Assembly (NCBI RefSeq): GCF_001612845.1
Contig: NZ_BDBF01000010.1
Coordinates: forward strand, 1 to 64,000
DNA length: 64,000 nucleotides
Direction of reading: 5' to 3'
From: Nocardia elegans NBRC 108235
GTDB taxonomy: Bacteria; Actinomycetota; Actinomycetes; Mycobacteriales; Mycobacteriaceae
Shown here: in pieces, positions 9,081-17,750 of the stretch
Layout: each line of letters opens with the position of its first letter
Position numbering within the stretch: position 1 is the first letter of the stretch
Notes under the pieces: model-generated
Told to the model about the DNA's origin: nothing
The model's input: only the letters and a program-made list of their open reading frames with translations
The model's database searches: none
Made by a program: the position numbers and the translations under genes

Positions 9081-9195
9081 CGTGCCCGACCCCTCCGACG
9101 CCTGGCCACCATCCGGCTACAGCCGCACCCGGTGCCCGGAAACTCGGTCCGAGAATCGGCCGGCCTGGCGGAGGACCGCCCGGTCGCGGCGCTAT

Positions 9196-10083
9196 CTAAC
9201 CGGTTTCGGCGGCCAGCGCCAGCAGCCGGTCCCGGACGAGGTCCGGTCGCTCCTCCGGGATGAAATGCCCGCAGCCGTGGACATATTCGACGGTGTAGTC
9301 GTCGGCCCGCGCGGTCTCCGCGGCCGCCAGCGCCGGGTGGATGGCCGCGTCGCCGGTGCCGAACAGCGCACGGATCGGGATCGTCGCGCGGCGGCGTTCC
9401 GGATGACGGGCGGCGGGAAGTTCCCGCAACCAGAAGGTGCGGTAGGTGTCGGTGGCCGCGCGGGCCACCGCCGGATCGCGGAACCGCTCGCCGTAGATCC
9501 GGGCGAGTTCCGGGGTGAATGTGCGCCGGGACTCGGCGTTGAGCCGCAACAGGCGATCGACGAACGGCGTGTACCGCTGCAGCGGTACGCCGAATGTGGC
9601 CACCAGCGGCTGGTACATCAGGAAGCGCCACGCATGCGGCGCGAACGTCTTGGCGGTGATCCACGGGTGCGCGATATTGAGCGGCAGATAGCCCTCGAAC
9701 CGCTCCGGCTCCCGCAACACCATCAGGAATCCGACGAACCCGCCCCAGTCGTGACCGGCGAGCAGCAGCCGGGACAGTTCGAGTTCGTCGACCAGCGCCA
9801 GCAGATCGGAGGCGACGTCCTCCTTGGCCCAGCGATGCGGAGGTGGTCCGGACCATCCGTACCCCGGCAGGTCCGGGGCGATGAGGCGCAGCCCGGCGGG
9901 GGGATCGGCGAGCAGATGCCGATAGGCGTAGTGGTGCTGAGGCCATCCGTGCAGCAGCAGCACCGGCCGGCCGTCGGGCACACCGGCCTCGGTGACGTGG
10001 AATCGCACGCCGCGGGCCTCGATGAAACTGCGGCGCACTCCGGGAATTTCGGGCGGTCGGGCAGATCCGGATGTCGAGGGCAT
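9196..10083 (-). CDS. Epoxide hydrolase-like alpha/beta hydrolase
   Basis: A 295-residue alpha/beta hydrolase of the epoxide hydrolase/haloalkane dehalogenase type. HGWPQ near residue 45 is the HGxP oxyanion motif, and the nucleophile elbow GHDWGG carries Asp instead of Ser, as in epoxide hydrolases. A C-terminal GCGHFIPEE supplies the catalytic His, and cap-domain Tyr residues are present. ATG at 10083 is the most likely start, giving a normal family length, although no clear ribosome site is visible. Substrate unknown; a role in lipid or terpenoid epoxide opening is possible. Confidence 0.82.
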   Translation of the reverse strand: MPSTSGSARPPEIPGVRRSFIEARGVRFHVTEAGVPDGRPVLLLHGWPQHHYAYRHLLADPPAGLRLIAPDLPGYGWSGPPPHRWAKEDVASDLLALVDELELSRLLLAGHDWGGFVGFLMVLREPERFEGYLPLNIAHPWITAKTFAPHAWRFLMYQPLVATFGVPLQRYTPFVDRLLRLNAESRRTFTPELARIYGERFRDPAVARAATDTYRTFWLRELPAARHPERRRATIPIRALFGTGDAAIHPALAAAETARADDYTVEYVHGCGHFIPEERPDLVRDRLLALAAETG

Positions 10084-10232
10084 AGCCGATGCTAACCATC
10101 GGCAACCCGGGACCGCCACGCCACGAACGTTTTCCGCCCGGCGTCGGGCATTTTCGGCCGCGAGGCAGGACAATGAGGGCGATCGGACTGCGAGGTCCAC
10201 TGGCATGCGCGGGAATGCGGGAGGAACGGGCG

Positions 10233-10712
10233 ATGGCCAAGAAGTTCGAATCACCTGCGGATTGGGCCCCACCGGGGGCGCAGTTCCAAAGCCGCGGTGT
10301 CACCAGCCGGACCCTCTCGGGCGTGCTGTTCGGGCTGATCGTGACGCCTATCGGAATCGCGTTCGCCGCCAAGGGGGGAGCCGATATCCGGTACTGGGTC
10401 ATCGTCGGTGCGGTGACCGATCGCTGGACCGCGGCGCTGGAGATCTTCGGCGGCTCCCTGCTGTTGTTGTTCGTCGCGGCGATGGCGGCTTTCTCGCCGG
10501 TCGGCACGATCGTGGCCAGTCTGGTGTGGGGGATCTTCCCCGGTGTGCTGCATCTGCTGTACCCGGACGACACCTTCCGCCTGATCGGCGACCTCCCCTT
10601 CACCGATGCCACGATGCAGGTGGCGCTGCACTCCTGGGTGACCTACGGCTTCGCGCTCATCTCGGGCATGATGCTGCTGGGCGCGGGCATGGTGGGGGTG
10701 CTGCGCAAATAG
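10233..10712 (+). CDS. Four-helix membrane protein of unknown function
   Basis: A 159-residue integral membrane protein I do not recognise. After a short cytoplasmic start, four hydrophobic segments are visible at roughly 30-50 (VLFGLIVTPIGIAFAA), 70-90, 88-110 (SPVGTIVASLVWGIFPGVLHLL) and 130-155. ATG at 10233 is chosen because GGAGG lies 8 nt upstream. It is followed by a strong hairpin terminator and converges on rtcB. Confidence 0.75.
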   Translation: MAKKFESPADWAPPGAQFQSRGVTSRTLSGVLFGLIVTPIGIAFAAKGGADIRYWVIVGAVTDRWTAALEIFGGSLLLLFVAAMAAFSPVGTIVASLVWGIFPGVLHLLYPDDTFRLIGDLPFTDATMQVALHSWVTYGFALISGMMLLGAGMVGVLRK

Positions 10713-10719
10713 CTCCGGG

Positions 10720-10753
10720 CGTTCCGGCACGCCGACCACGGCATGCCGGAACG
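10720..10753. terminator. Bidirectional hairpin terminator
   Basis: CGTTCCGGCA (10720-10729) pairs with TGCCGGAACG (10744-10753). Inside it GCCG pairs with CGGC around an ACCA loop, giving a stem of about 14 pairs with one mismatch. It lies between two convergent genes and has no U tract, as is common in high-GC actinobacteria. Confidence 0.7.
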
Positions 10754-10761
10754 AATCCGCA

Positions 10762-11985
10762 TCAGCCCTTCACGCACAGCACCTGACGCAGCGTCGCGAC
10801 CACGTCGACCAGATCGCTCTGCGCCGCGATGACGGTGTCGATGTCCTTGTAGGCCGCGGGGATCTCGTCGATCACCCCGGCGTCCTTGCGCGACTCCACA
10901 CCGTCGGTCTGCGCGATCAGATCCGCGACGGTGAACTGCCGCTTGGCCGCATTGCGGCTCATGCGTCGGCCCGCACCGTGCGATGCGGACTGGAACGAGG
11001 CGGGATTTCCCTTGCCCCGCACCACATACGAGCGGGTACCCATGGATCCCGGAATCAGAGCGAGGTCACCGGCCCCGGCCCGGACAGCGCCCTTGCGGGT
11101 CACCAGCATCGGCATGCCGTCGATGATCTCTTCCGACACGTAGTTGTGGTGGCAGGAGATGGGCTCGTCGAAACGCACCGCCAGCGAATCGAATTCGTCA
11201 CGCACCGCACCGCACACCAGGTCGAGCATCACCGCCCGATTGCGCGCCGCGTACTCCTGTGCCCAGGTGAGGTCGCGCCGGTAGGCCTCCATTTCCGGTG
11301 TGCCGGAAAGGAATACCGCCAGATCGCGATCCGGCAGATCCCGGTTCTGCGGCAGGGTGCGTGCCACGGCGATATGCCGCTCCGCCAGTTCCTTGCCGAT
11401 ATTGCGGCTTCCGGAGTGCAGCAGAATCCACACGCGCTGTTCGGTGTCGAGGCAGACCTCGATGAAGTGGTTGCCGCCGCCGAGGGTGCCCATCTGCTTG
11501 TGCGCCTTGGACTCTCGCTGCTGCACCGCCGGGTCGAGATCGCCGAACCGGCTCCAGAACGCGGACCATCCGGCGCGCAACGTGGCGCCGGTCGCCCGGC
11601 GGCCGTGCACGTCCATCTGCAGGCGGGTGACCTTCACCGGCTCCTTGTGCGCGTTGAATCCGACCGGAACGGCCGCCTCGATGCGCGAACGCAGCGAATG
11701 CAGATCGTCCGGCAGATCGGAGGCGGTCAGCGAGGTCGCGACCGCTTCCATCCCGCAGCCGATGTCGACGCCCACGGCGGCCGGGGCGACGGCGTCCTGC
11801 ATCGCGATGACGGATCCGACCGTGGCTCCCTTACCGAGATGCACGTCGGGCATCACGCGGACGCCGTAGACCCATTCCAGTTGGGCGAGGGTGCGCAGCT
11901 GCTGCAGCGCGGCCGGCTCGACCTCGTGCTCGTGGGCCCACATGAGCGTCTGCGCCTTGGTGCCGCGCAGCTCGACGGGAAACAT
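10762..11985 (-). CDS. rtcB: RtcB-type RNA ligase
   Basis: A 407-residue tRNA-splicing/RNA repair ligase that joins 2',3'-cyclic phosphate or 3'-phosphate RNA ends to 5'-OH ends using GTP and Mn2+. Metal-binding and catalytic signatures are clear: MPDVHLGKG, VGVDIGCGM, LGGGNHFIE, LLHSGSRNIG and SASHGAGRRMSR, where His336 is the guanylylated residue. No rtcA, rtcR or archease gene is near it. ATG at 11985 has AAAGGA 7 nt upstream. A spaced inverted repeat lies just upstream of the gene. Confidence 0.95.
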   Translation of the reverse strand: MFPVELRGTKAQTLMWAHEHEVEPAALQQLRTLAQLEWVYGVRVMPDVHLGKGATVGSVIAMQDAVAPAAVGVDIGCGMEAVATSLTASDLPDDLHSLRSRIEAAVPVGFNAHKEPVKVTRLQMDVHGRRATGATLRAGWSAFWSRFGDLDPAVQQRESKAHKQMGTLGGGNHFIEVCLDTEQRVWILLHSGSRNIGKELAERHIAVARTLPQNRDLPDRDLAVFLSGTPEMEAYRRDLTWAQEYAARNRAVMLDLVCGAVRDEFDSLAVRFDEPISCHHNYVSEEIIDGMPMLVTRKGAVRAGAGDLALIPGSMGTRSYVVRGKGNPASFQSASHGAGRRMSRNAAKRQFTVADLIAQTDGVESRKDAGVIDEIPAAYKDIDTVIAAQSDLVDVVATLRQVLCVKG

Positions 11986-11999
11986 GATCCGATCCTTTC

Positions 12000-12022
12000 G
12001 TGAACGAACTCTCCCTGTTCAC
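12000..12022. promoter_or_regulatory. Inverted repeat in the rtcB leader
   Basis: GTGAAC (12000-12005) and GTTCAC (12017-12022) form a perfect 6-bp inverted repeat with an 11-bp spacer, 15 bp before the rtcB start. It could be an operator or an RNA hairpin in the 5' leader. Confidence 0.35.
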
Positions 12023-12121
12023 GGTAGGGATCTCGGGGCGAGGACGCACTCGAATATTCGATCGGTTGCCCGCCGCGGGCGACCGCGCGTCAACCGATCG
12101 GCCAGGACCTCCGCTGGACGG

Positions 12122-13105
12122 TCACGGGGTGCTCCCCACGCGGAGCGCGAACGCCCGGCGCAGCGCCGCGAAGGCGCGTTCGTTCGCGGCGGCGGTGTCG
12201 GGCAGCACATCGCCCATGGTCATGAACCCGTGGAACATGCCCTCGTAGCGGTGCACCTCGACCGGGACACCGGCCGCGGCCAGATGCGCCCCGTAGGCCT
12301 CGCCCTCGTCGCGCAGCGGGTCGTACTCCGCGGTGGCGATATGCGCCGGAGGCAGTCCGGCCGGATCCGCCAGCAGGGGTGCCGCGTACGGATCGGTGCC
12401 GTCGGCATCGCCGAGGTACTGCTCCCAGTACCAGCGCAGATGATCGTCGGTGACGAAATAGCCCTGTGCGTTGTCCCGGTACGACGCGCCGGCGCGCGTC
12501 GGGTCCAGCATCGGATACATCAGCAGCTGCGCTGCCACCGCCGGGCCGCCCAGATCGCGCGCCATCAGGGCCGCGACCGCCGCCAGATTGCCGCCCGCGC
12601 TGTCCCCGGCCACGGCGATCCGGGTGGGGTCGCCACCGTACTGCGCGATGGCCGCGCCGATCCAGCACAGCACGGCGTACGCGTCCTGCGCGGCGGCCGG
12701 GAACCGATGTTCCGGGGCTTGCCGGTAATCCACCGAAACCACCAGTGCGCCGGTCTCGTTCGCCATCGTCCGGCAGAACTGATCGTGGCTGTCGAGACTG
12801 CAGATCACGAAGCCACCGCCATGGCAGAACAGCACGACCGGCAGCGGCCCGGCGCCATCCCGCGGGGTGTACACCCGCACCGGGATGTCGACGTCATCAG
12901 GGCCCGGGACGATCGAATTCCGCACCGTCGCAACCGGAATCGGCACGACCGGCGCCGCTGGGCGGGACGCGAGCTGTCGCCGGGCCTGGGCCGCGTCGAG
13001 CACTTCGGTTCCGAGCTTGGGAAACGCGGCGGTCGCCGCATCGACCACCGCGCGTGTATGCGGCGTCATCGGCATGGGATACCGCCCGTCACCGCGTATG
13101 CTCAC
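12122..13105 (-). CDS. Alpha/beta hydrolase, HSL-family esterase
   Basis: A 327-residue carboxylesterase of the hormone-sensitive lipase family. The oxyanion motif HGGGF, nucleophile elbow GDSAGGN and C-terminal YDPLRDEG (Asp) and FHGFM (His) complete the catalytic machinery. The chosen GTG at 13105 overlaps the SDR stop codon (GTGA) and has AGGAGG 4 nt upstream; internal ATGs at 13075 and 13069 are alternatives. It is coupled to the SDR and lies downstream of the luciferase-like gene in the same direction, so it probably hydrolyses an ester intermediate or substrate of that pathway. Confidence 0.88.
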   Translation of the reverse strand: MSIRGDGRYPMPMTPHTRAVVDAATAAFPKLGTEVLDAAQARRQLASRPAAPVVPIPVATVRNSIVPGPDDVDIPVRVYTPRDGAGPLPVVLFCHGGGFVICSLDSHDQFCRTMANETGALVVSVDYRQAPEHRFPAAAQDAYAVLCWIGAAIAQYGGDPTRIAVAGDSAGGNLAAVAALMARDLGGPAVAAQLLMYPMLDPTRAGASYRDNAQGYFVTDDHLRWYWEQYLGDADGTDPYAAPLLADPAGLPPAHIATAEYDPLRDEGEAYGAHLAAAGVPVEVHRYEGMFHGFMTMGDVLPDTAAANERAFAALRRAFALRVGSTP

Positions 13106-13863
13106 GGTGCCTCCTGCAGCTCCGGAGGCATGAACTTTCCGGCGGCGAGTCCGCCGTCGATGGTGACTTCCGCGCCGGTGACATACGACGATGCGTCCGA
13201 GGCGAGGAAGGCGACCAGCTCCGCGACCTCTTCCGGCACACCGGTGCGCTGCAGTGGCAGAGTCGGGAAGCTGCCCGGACCGGTGGTCAGATACGGGACC
13301 ATCGGGGTCGCGATCGGGCCGGGGTGAACGGAGTTGACGCGAATTCCTCTGGGCCCCAGTTCGAGTGCCGCGGTCTTGGTGAGACCGCGCAGCCCCCATT
13401 TGGAGCTGCCGTACGCGGAGTGACCCATCAGCCCCTCGAGCCCGGCCTGCGACGAGATGTTCACGATCGACCCGCCCGCCCCGGACATCGGCCCCACGAC
13501 CGACCGGATGCCTCGGAACGCGCCCACCAGATTGACCTGGAGAATCTTCTCGAGTTCTTCCGGCGTGGTGTCGGTGAGCGGTTTCGCGGTGTAGATGGCG
13601 GCGTTGTTCACCAGTACGTTCAGCGCACCGAATTCCGAAAGGGCCACGGCGACAGCGGCATTCCAATCGTCGGCGGAGGTGACGTCGTGGCGGACGAAGC
13701 GCGCCGCCTCGCCGAGCTCGTCGGCCAACTGCTTTCCGTCGGCGTCGAGAACGTCGGTGAGCACGACCCGCGCACCGCGTTCGACGAACAGGCGTGCCTC
13801 CGCCGCGCCCTGCCCGCGTGCCGCGCCGGTGATCAACGCGACTTTGCCTGTGAGATCGACCAT
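13102..13863 (-). CDS. SDR-family oxidoreductase (hydroxysteroid dehydrogenase-like)
   Basis: A 253-residue classical short-chain dehydrogenase/reductase. The cofactor motif TGAARGQG (about 12-19), NNAA, and the catalytic Ser-Tyr-Lys (NISSQAG, then SAYGSSK) are intact. Asp in VLTDVLD after the second strand suggests NAD(H). It resembles the 3-alpha/20-beta-hydroxysteroid dehydrogenase group, consistent with the nearby kstD, but the substrate is inferred. ATG at 13863 has GGAGG upstream; the gene end overlaps the esterase start. Confidence 0.87.
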   Translation of the reverse strand: MVDLTGKVALITGAARGQGAAEARLFVERGARVVLTDVLDADGKQLADELGEAARFVRHDVTSADDWNAAVAVALSEFGALNVLVNNAAIYTAKPLTDTTPEELEKILQVNLVGAFRGIRSVVGPMSGAGGSIVNISSQAGLEGLMGHSAYGSSKWGLRGLTKTAALELGPRGIRVNSVHPGPIATPMVPYLTTGPGSFPTLPLQRTGVPEEVAELVAFLASDASSYVTGAEVTIDGGLAAGKFMPPELQEAP

Positions 13864-13972
13864 TCGACTTCTCCTCCTCGGAAATATGCCGAGATCCTGC
13901 GCCGCATTCGGCGTACTCGGCTCGCGGCAGTCTCGATGAGCGAGATCGGCGCGTGGTTCGGCTGTGACGGGT

Positions 13973-15100
13973 TCACTGATTCCGGAAGTGCGGGATGACC
14001 TTTTCGCCCCAGTGCCGGATCGTCTCGAGGCATGCCTCCTGCGGCACGGTGCCCATCTGGATGAGGCACAGGATCTCGTCGGCGCCGGCATCGCGCAGTC
14101 GTTCGACGTAGGCGATCGCGTCCTCCGGGCTGCCGTAGGCGTGGTCGGCGTTGAACACCGAGGTCGATCCCGCCTTCACCGGAATCTTGGCCTCGTGCAG
14201 GTAGGCGACGTGCTCGTCGGCGGCCTCCTTGATCCGCGCCATCTCGTCCACGGTGGGATCCACGGCCTCGTCCGGCACCGGACCCGCGCCGTAGTAGTGC
14301 TTGATCGACTGCGCGAAGAACCGCTGGCCACGCGCGCCGATCTGCTGTGCCCGCTCCCGGTCGTCGAGCACGATGGTGGGGCACAGGGCGGCGAAGTGGT
14401 CGTTGGTCACCGTCGAGACGAACCGCTCGCCGGTGCGGGCCGCGATCGCCTCGTCGTAGGTGCGGCGCAGTTCCGCGATCTCCTCCACACCCGCGAAACC
14501 CAGTACCAGAGCGCCGATTCCGTAGTCGGCGGCCAGCTTCAGGGTGTCTTTCTTGGTGCATGCCATGAACAGCGGCGGATGCGGACGCTGCACCGGACGC
14601 GGCAGCAGCGCATGCGGCTCGATGTCGAGCAGGTCGCCGTGATACTCGAAGACGCCTTCGGGGTCCTGCCACGCCGTGCCGATCATCCGCAGCGACTCCT
14701 CGACCTCGGCATAGGTGCGTGCCGGGTCCACCCCGCACATGGAGGTCTCGACCGGTGTCGCACCGCGCCCGGCGCCAAGATTCAGCCGGCCGCCGGAGAG
14801 CACGTCCAGCATCGCCGCACGCTCGGCCGCGCGCACCGGATGGTTGAAGTTGAAGGGCATGCACACCACGCCGTGGCCGATCCGGATGTGCTGTGTCTTG
14901 GCCGCCACCCAGGTCAGGAAGATCTCGGGGGCGCTCATATGCGCGTACCACTTGAGCCCGTGGTGCTCGACGGCCCATACGGTGTCGAAGCCCATCTCGT
15001 CGGCCAGCACGGCTTGCTCCACACAGTCGCGCAGCACCTGCGCCTCGTGCTCGGCGGTCGGATCGGTCATCTGGGCTTCGAAGATCATCGAGAACTTCAT
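13973..15100 (-). CDS. Luciferase-like (LLM) flavin-dependent oxidoreductase
   Basis: A 375-residue TIM-barrel flavin oxidoreductase of the bacterial luciferase-like family, using FMN or F420. Family marks include WAVEHH near residue 45, a GHGVVCMPFNFNHPVRAAE block, and LSGGRLNLGAGRG. The length and the HH pair fit monooxygenase-type members rather than the short F420 reductases. ATG at 15100 has GGGAG upstream. A conserved motif shared with ribBA and the IclR promoter lies 24 bp upstream, and it is divergent from kstD, so a role in the steroid-like pathway is inferred. Confidence 0.82.
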   Translation of the reverse strand: MKFSMIFEAQMTDPTAEHEAQVLRDCVEQAVLADEMGFDTVWAVEHHGLKWYAHMSAPEIFLTWVAAKTQHIRIGHGVVCMPFNFNHPVRAAERAAMLDVLSGGRLNLGAGRGATPVETSMCGVDPARTYAEVEESLRMIGTAWQDPEGVFEYHGDLLDIEPHALLPRPVQRPHPPLFMACTKKDTLKLAADYGIGALVLGFAGVEEIAELRRTYDEAIAARTGERFVSTVTNDHFAALCPTIVLDDRERAQQIGARGQRFFAQSIKHYYGAGPVPDEAVDPTVDEMARIKEAADEHVAYLHEAKIPVKAGSTSVFNADHAYGSPEDAIAYVERLRDAGADEILCLIQMGTVPQEACLETIRHWGEKVIPHFRNQ

Positions 15101-15253
15101 CCGCGTGCTCCCTGTCGTCGCGTGTATGCCTAATCGAAATAGTCCTTTCCGGACCCGCACTGGTCAGCCCGAAGTCCCGCTGGTCGGGACCGTGCCGTGT
15201 CGGCGCGGCCGAGCGGCCATAGCGTCGAATGCAACGACGGGGAAGAAGGACGG
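15101..15253. promoter_or_regulatory. Divergent promoter region of LLM oxidoreductase and kstD
   Basis: The 152-bp gap holds three visible elements: the shared core TGCCTAATCGAAATA (within 15124-15145), a GTCCCG-n5-CGGGAC inverted repeat at 15174-15190, and an AAGGA ribosome site just before kstD. The two genes are likely regulated together from here. Confidence 0.5.
15124..15145 (-). promoter_or_regulatory. Shared regulon motif, site 1
   Basis: The stretch matches the ribBA-promoter site (40611-40632) at 20 of 22 positions and the IclR-promoter site (42985-43006) at 17 of 22. The AT-rich core TGCCTAATCGAAATA is out of character for the local base composition. It starts 23 bp upstream of the luciferase-like gene. 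Confidence 0.6.
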
Positions 15254-16999
15254 ATGACACAGGAATTCGAATTCGACGTGGTGGTCGTCGGCTCGGGCGC
15301 GGCCGGTATGACCGCGGCATTGACCGCCGCCTATCGCGGGCTGTCGGTGACGCTGATCGAGAAGAGCCGCAGCTTCGGCGGATCCACCGCGCGCTCCGGT
15401 GGCGGTATCTGGATCCCGAACAATCCGGTGTTGCAGGCCGCGGGTGTGCCGGACAGTCCCGAACTGGCTCGGACATATCTGAAAGTCGTTGTGGGCGAAC
15501 GCGTTCCGGAGGAAAAGCAGCGTGCCTTCCTCGATCACGGGCCGGAGATGATGCGCTACATCGGTGCGCGCAGCAAGTACTGGCAGTTCGTCTACGACCG
15601 CGGCTACTCCGACTACCATCCGGAATTCCCGGGCGGGCTGGCTCAGGGGCGCAGCATCGAACCGGCTCCGATCGACGGCCGGCTGCTCGGTGGTGATCTG
15701 CACAAGATCAACCAGCCCACCATGTCGGGGCCGAAGGGAATCGCCTTCACCGTCAGCGACTTCCACGATCTGAACATGATCGCCCGCACCTGGGCGGGTA
15801 AGCGCACCGCGATGAAGGTGGGGGCGCAGGCCGTGGCGAACAAGCTGCGCGGCCGGCTGCCGCTGAGCCTGGGCAAGGCCCTGGCCGCGCGGCTGTGGCT
15901 GTCACTGCGCGACGCCGGGGTGCCGGTGTGGCTGAACACCCCGCTGACCGAGCTGGTCACCGAGGCCGGCGCGGTGGTCGGGGTGCGCGCCGAACACCAG
16001 GGCGTTCCGGTGCTGATCAAGGCGCGTCGCGGCGTGGTGCTGGCGGCGGGCGGTTTCGAACACAACCTGGAGATGCGCAAGCAGTACATCTCCGGGCCGC
16101 AGTCCACCGACTGGACGGTCGGCGCCACCGAGAACGTCGGCGAGGGCATCGTCGCGGGCCAGAAGGCGGGCGGCGCGGTCGATCTCATGGACGACGCGTG
16201 GTGGGGACCCTCGGTGCGCAACCCCGAGGGGCCGCCGTTCTTCTGCCTGGCCGAACGCGCGCAACCCGGCGGCATCATGGTCAATCACGCCGGGCAACGG
16301 TTCGTCAACGAGTCGGCGCCGTATGTGAATGTCGTGCACACCATGTACGAGCAGCAGGCCGCAGGGGTGGACCACATCCCGGCGTACTTCATCATGGATC
16401 AGACCTTCCGGGACCGGTATCTGTTCCTCGGCAATTTCCCGAAGCGCCCGATTCCGCAGAAGTATCTCGACGCCGGAATCATCACCCAGGCCGATACGCT
16501 CGAGCAGCTGGCGAACAAGATCGGCGTTCCCGCGGCGACGTTGGCGGCCACGGTGCAGCGCTTCAACGGTTTCGCCCGCAGCGGACGCGACGAGGATTAC
16601 GGTCGCGGCGATTCCGCCTACGACCGGTATTACGGCGACCCCACCGTGCAGCCGAATCCCTGTCTGGCCCCGCTCGAGCGAGGGCCGTTCTACGCCGTGG
16701 AAATGGTGCCCGGCGACCTGGGCACCAAGGGCGGGCTGTGCACCGACGAATATGCCCGCGTGCTCGACGAACAGAACGCACCGATCGCGGGTTTGTATGC
16801 CGCGGGCAACAATTCGGCGTCGGTCATGGGTAACGACTACGCGGGCGCGGGCGCGACGATCGGGCCCGCCATGGTCTTCGGGTACATCGCCGCCAACCAT
16901 CTCGCCGACGCACGCGAACCGCAGACCGCGGCCGCCGCATCGGCGTCGAAGCGGGCGACCAACGGCCGCAGGGCCGCCGCGCGCACGGGACAGGAGTGA
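15254..16999 (+). CDS. kstD: 3-ketosteroid delta-1-dehydrogenase
   Basis: FAD enzyme of 581 residues that introduces the 1,2 double bond into ring A of a 3-ketosteroid. With KshAB it leads to ring B opening. The N-terminal dinucleotide fold reads VVVGSGAAGMTAAL, then FGGSTARSGGGIWIPNN. The C-terminus has the family signature AAGNNSASVMGNDYAGAGAT followed by IGPAMVFGY. ATG at 15254 has AAGGA upstream. A short hydrophilic tail (last about 25 residues) is rich in Ala and Arg. Its stop overlaps a GTG of the next gene, and the SDRs follow closely, forming an operon. Confidence 0.92.
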   Translation: MTQEFEFDVVVVGSGAAGMTAALTAAYRGLSVTLIEKSRSFGGSTARSGGGIWIPNNPVLQAAGVPDSPELARTYLKVVVGERVPEEKQRAFLDHGPEMMRYIGARSKYWQFVYDRGYSDYHPEFPGGLAQGRSIEPAPIDGRLLGGDLHKINQPTMSGPKGIAFTVSDFHDLNMIARTWAGKRTAMKVGAQAVANKLRGRLPLSLGKALAARLWLSLRDAGVPVWLNTPLTELVTEAGAVVGVRAEHQGVPVLIKARRGVVLAAGGFEHNLEMRKQYISGPQSTDWTVGATENVGEGIVAGQKAGGAVDLMDDAWWGPSVRNPEGPPFFCLAERAQPGGIMVNHAGQRFVNESAPYVNVVHTMYEQQAAGVDHIPAYFIMDQTFRDRYLFLGNFPKRPIPQKYLDAGIITQADTLEQLANKIGVPAATLAATVQRFNGFARSGRDEDYGRGDSAYDRYYGDPTVQPNPCLAPLERGPFYAVEMVPGDLGTKGGLCTDEYARVLDEQNAPIAGLYAAGNNSASVMGNDYAGAGATIGPAMVFGYIAANHLADAREPQTAAAASASKRATNGRRAAARTGQE

Positions 17000-17001
17000 C
17001 C

Positions 17002-17733
17002 ATGGGCAGGATCGACGGTAAGACGGTCGTCGTCACCGGCGGAGCCCGGGGAATGGGCGCGGCGTTCGCGCAGCGGCTCATTTCCGAAGGCGCCTCCGTC
17101 GTGATCACCGATGTGCTGGCGGAGGAGGGCAAGCAGACCGCCGCACGGCTGGGCGATGCGGCGCTGTTCCTCGCCCACGACGTGACCGACGAAGCCGCGT
17201 GGAACGATGTTGTCGCGCAGGCGGAATCGGCGTTCGGTCCCGTCTCGGGCCTGGTCAACAATGCCGGCATCGTGCATGTCGATCCGATCGAAACCCTCGC
17301 CGAAGCCGACTACCGCAAGGTGATCGATGTCAATCAGGTCGGTGTTTTCCTGGGCATGAAGGCAGTCGTCGGATCGATGCGGCGGGCCGGTGGGGGGTCG
17401 ATCGTGAACATCTCCTCGGTCGGCGGGATCATCGGCTTCTCCAACATCCTCGGTTACACCGCGTCCAAATGGGCGGTGCGCGGCATGACCAAAGCCGCGG
17501 CACAAGAGTTCGGGCCCATGGGAATTCGCGTCAACTCGGTGCATCCGGGTGTGGTGATGACCGAAATGACCACCGATTCGGCGCGGTCGAATTCGATGTT
17601 CCACGATCAGCCGCTGGCACGTCCCGGCACTCCCGAGGAATTGGCGAATCTCGTGCTCTTCCTCATCTCCGACGAGTCCGGTTACAGCACCGGTTCGGAA
17701 TTCGTCGCCGACGGCGGATTCACCTCCCACTGA
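17002..17733 (+). CDS. SDR-family oxidoreductase (hydroxysteroid dehydrogenase-like)
   Basis: A 243-residue short-chain dehydrogenase next to kstD. It has the cofactor loop TGGARGMG, Asp after the second strand (ITDVLAEEG, NAD preference), NNAG, and catalytic Ser/Tyr/Lys in NISSVGG and YTASKWA. Overall it resembles the other SDR at 13102-13863, and both look like 3-alpha/20-beta-hydroxysteroid dehydrogenases. ATG at 17002 is preferred over the GTG at 16996 that overlaps the kstD stop, because AGGAG sits 5 nt upstream. It probably oxidises or reduces a steroid hydroxyl. Confidence 0.88.
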   Translation: MGRIDGKTVVVTGGARGMGAAFAQRLISEGASVVITDVLAEEGKQTAARLGDAALFLAHDVTDEAAWNDVVAQAESAFGPVSGLVNNAGIVHVDPIETLAEADYRKVIDVNQVGVFLGMKAVVGSMRRAGGGSIVNISSVGGIIGFSNILGYTASKWAVRGMTKAAAQEFGPMGIRVNSVHPGVVMTEMTTDSARSNSMFHDQPLARPGTPEELANLVLFLISDESGYSTGSEFVADGGFTSH

Positions 17734-17750
17734 CACAAAGGATTTCCGCG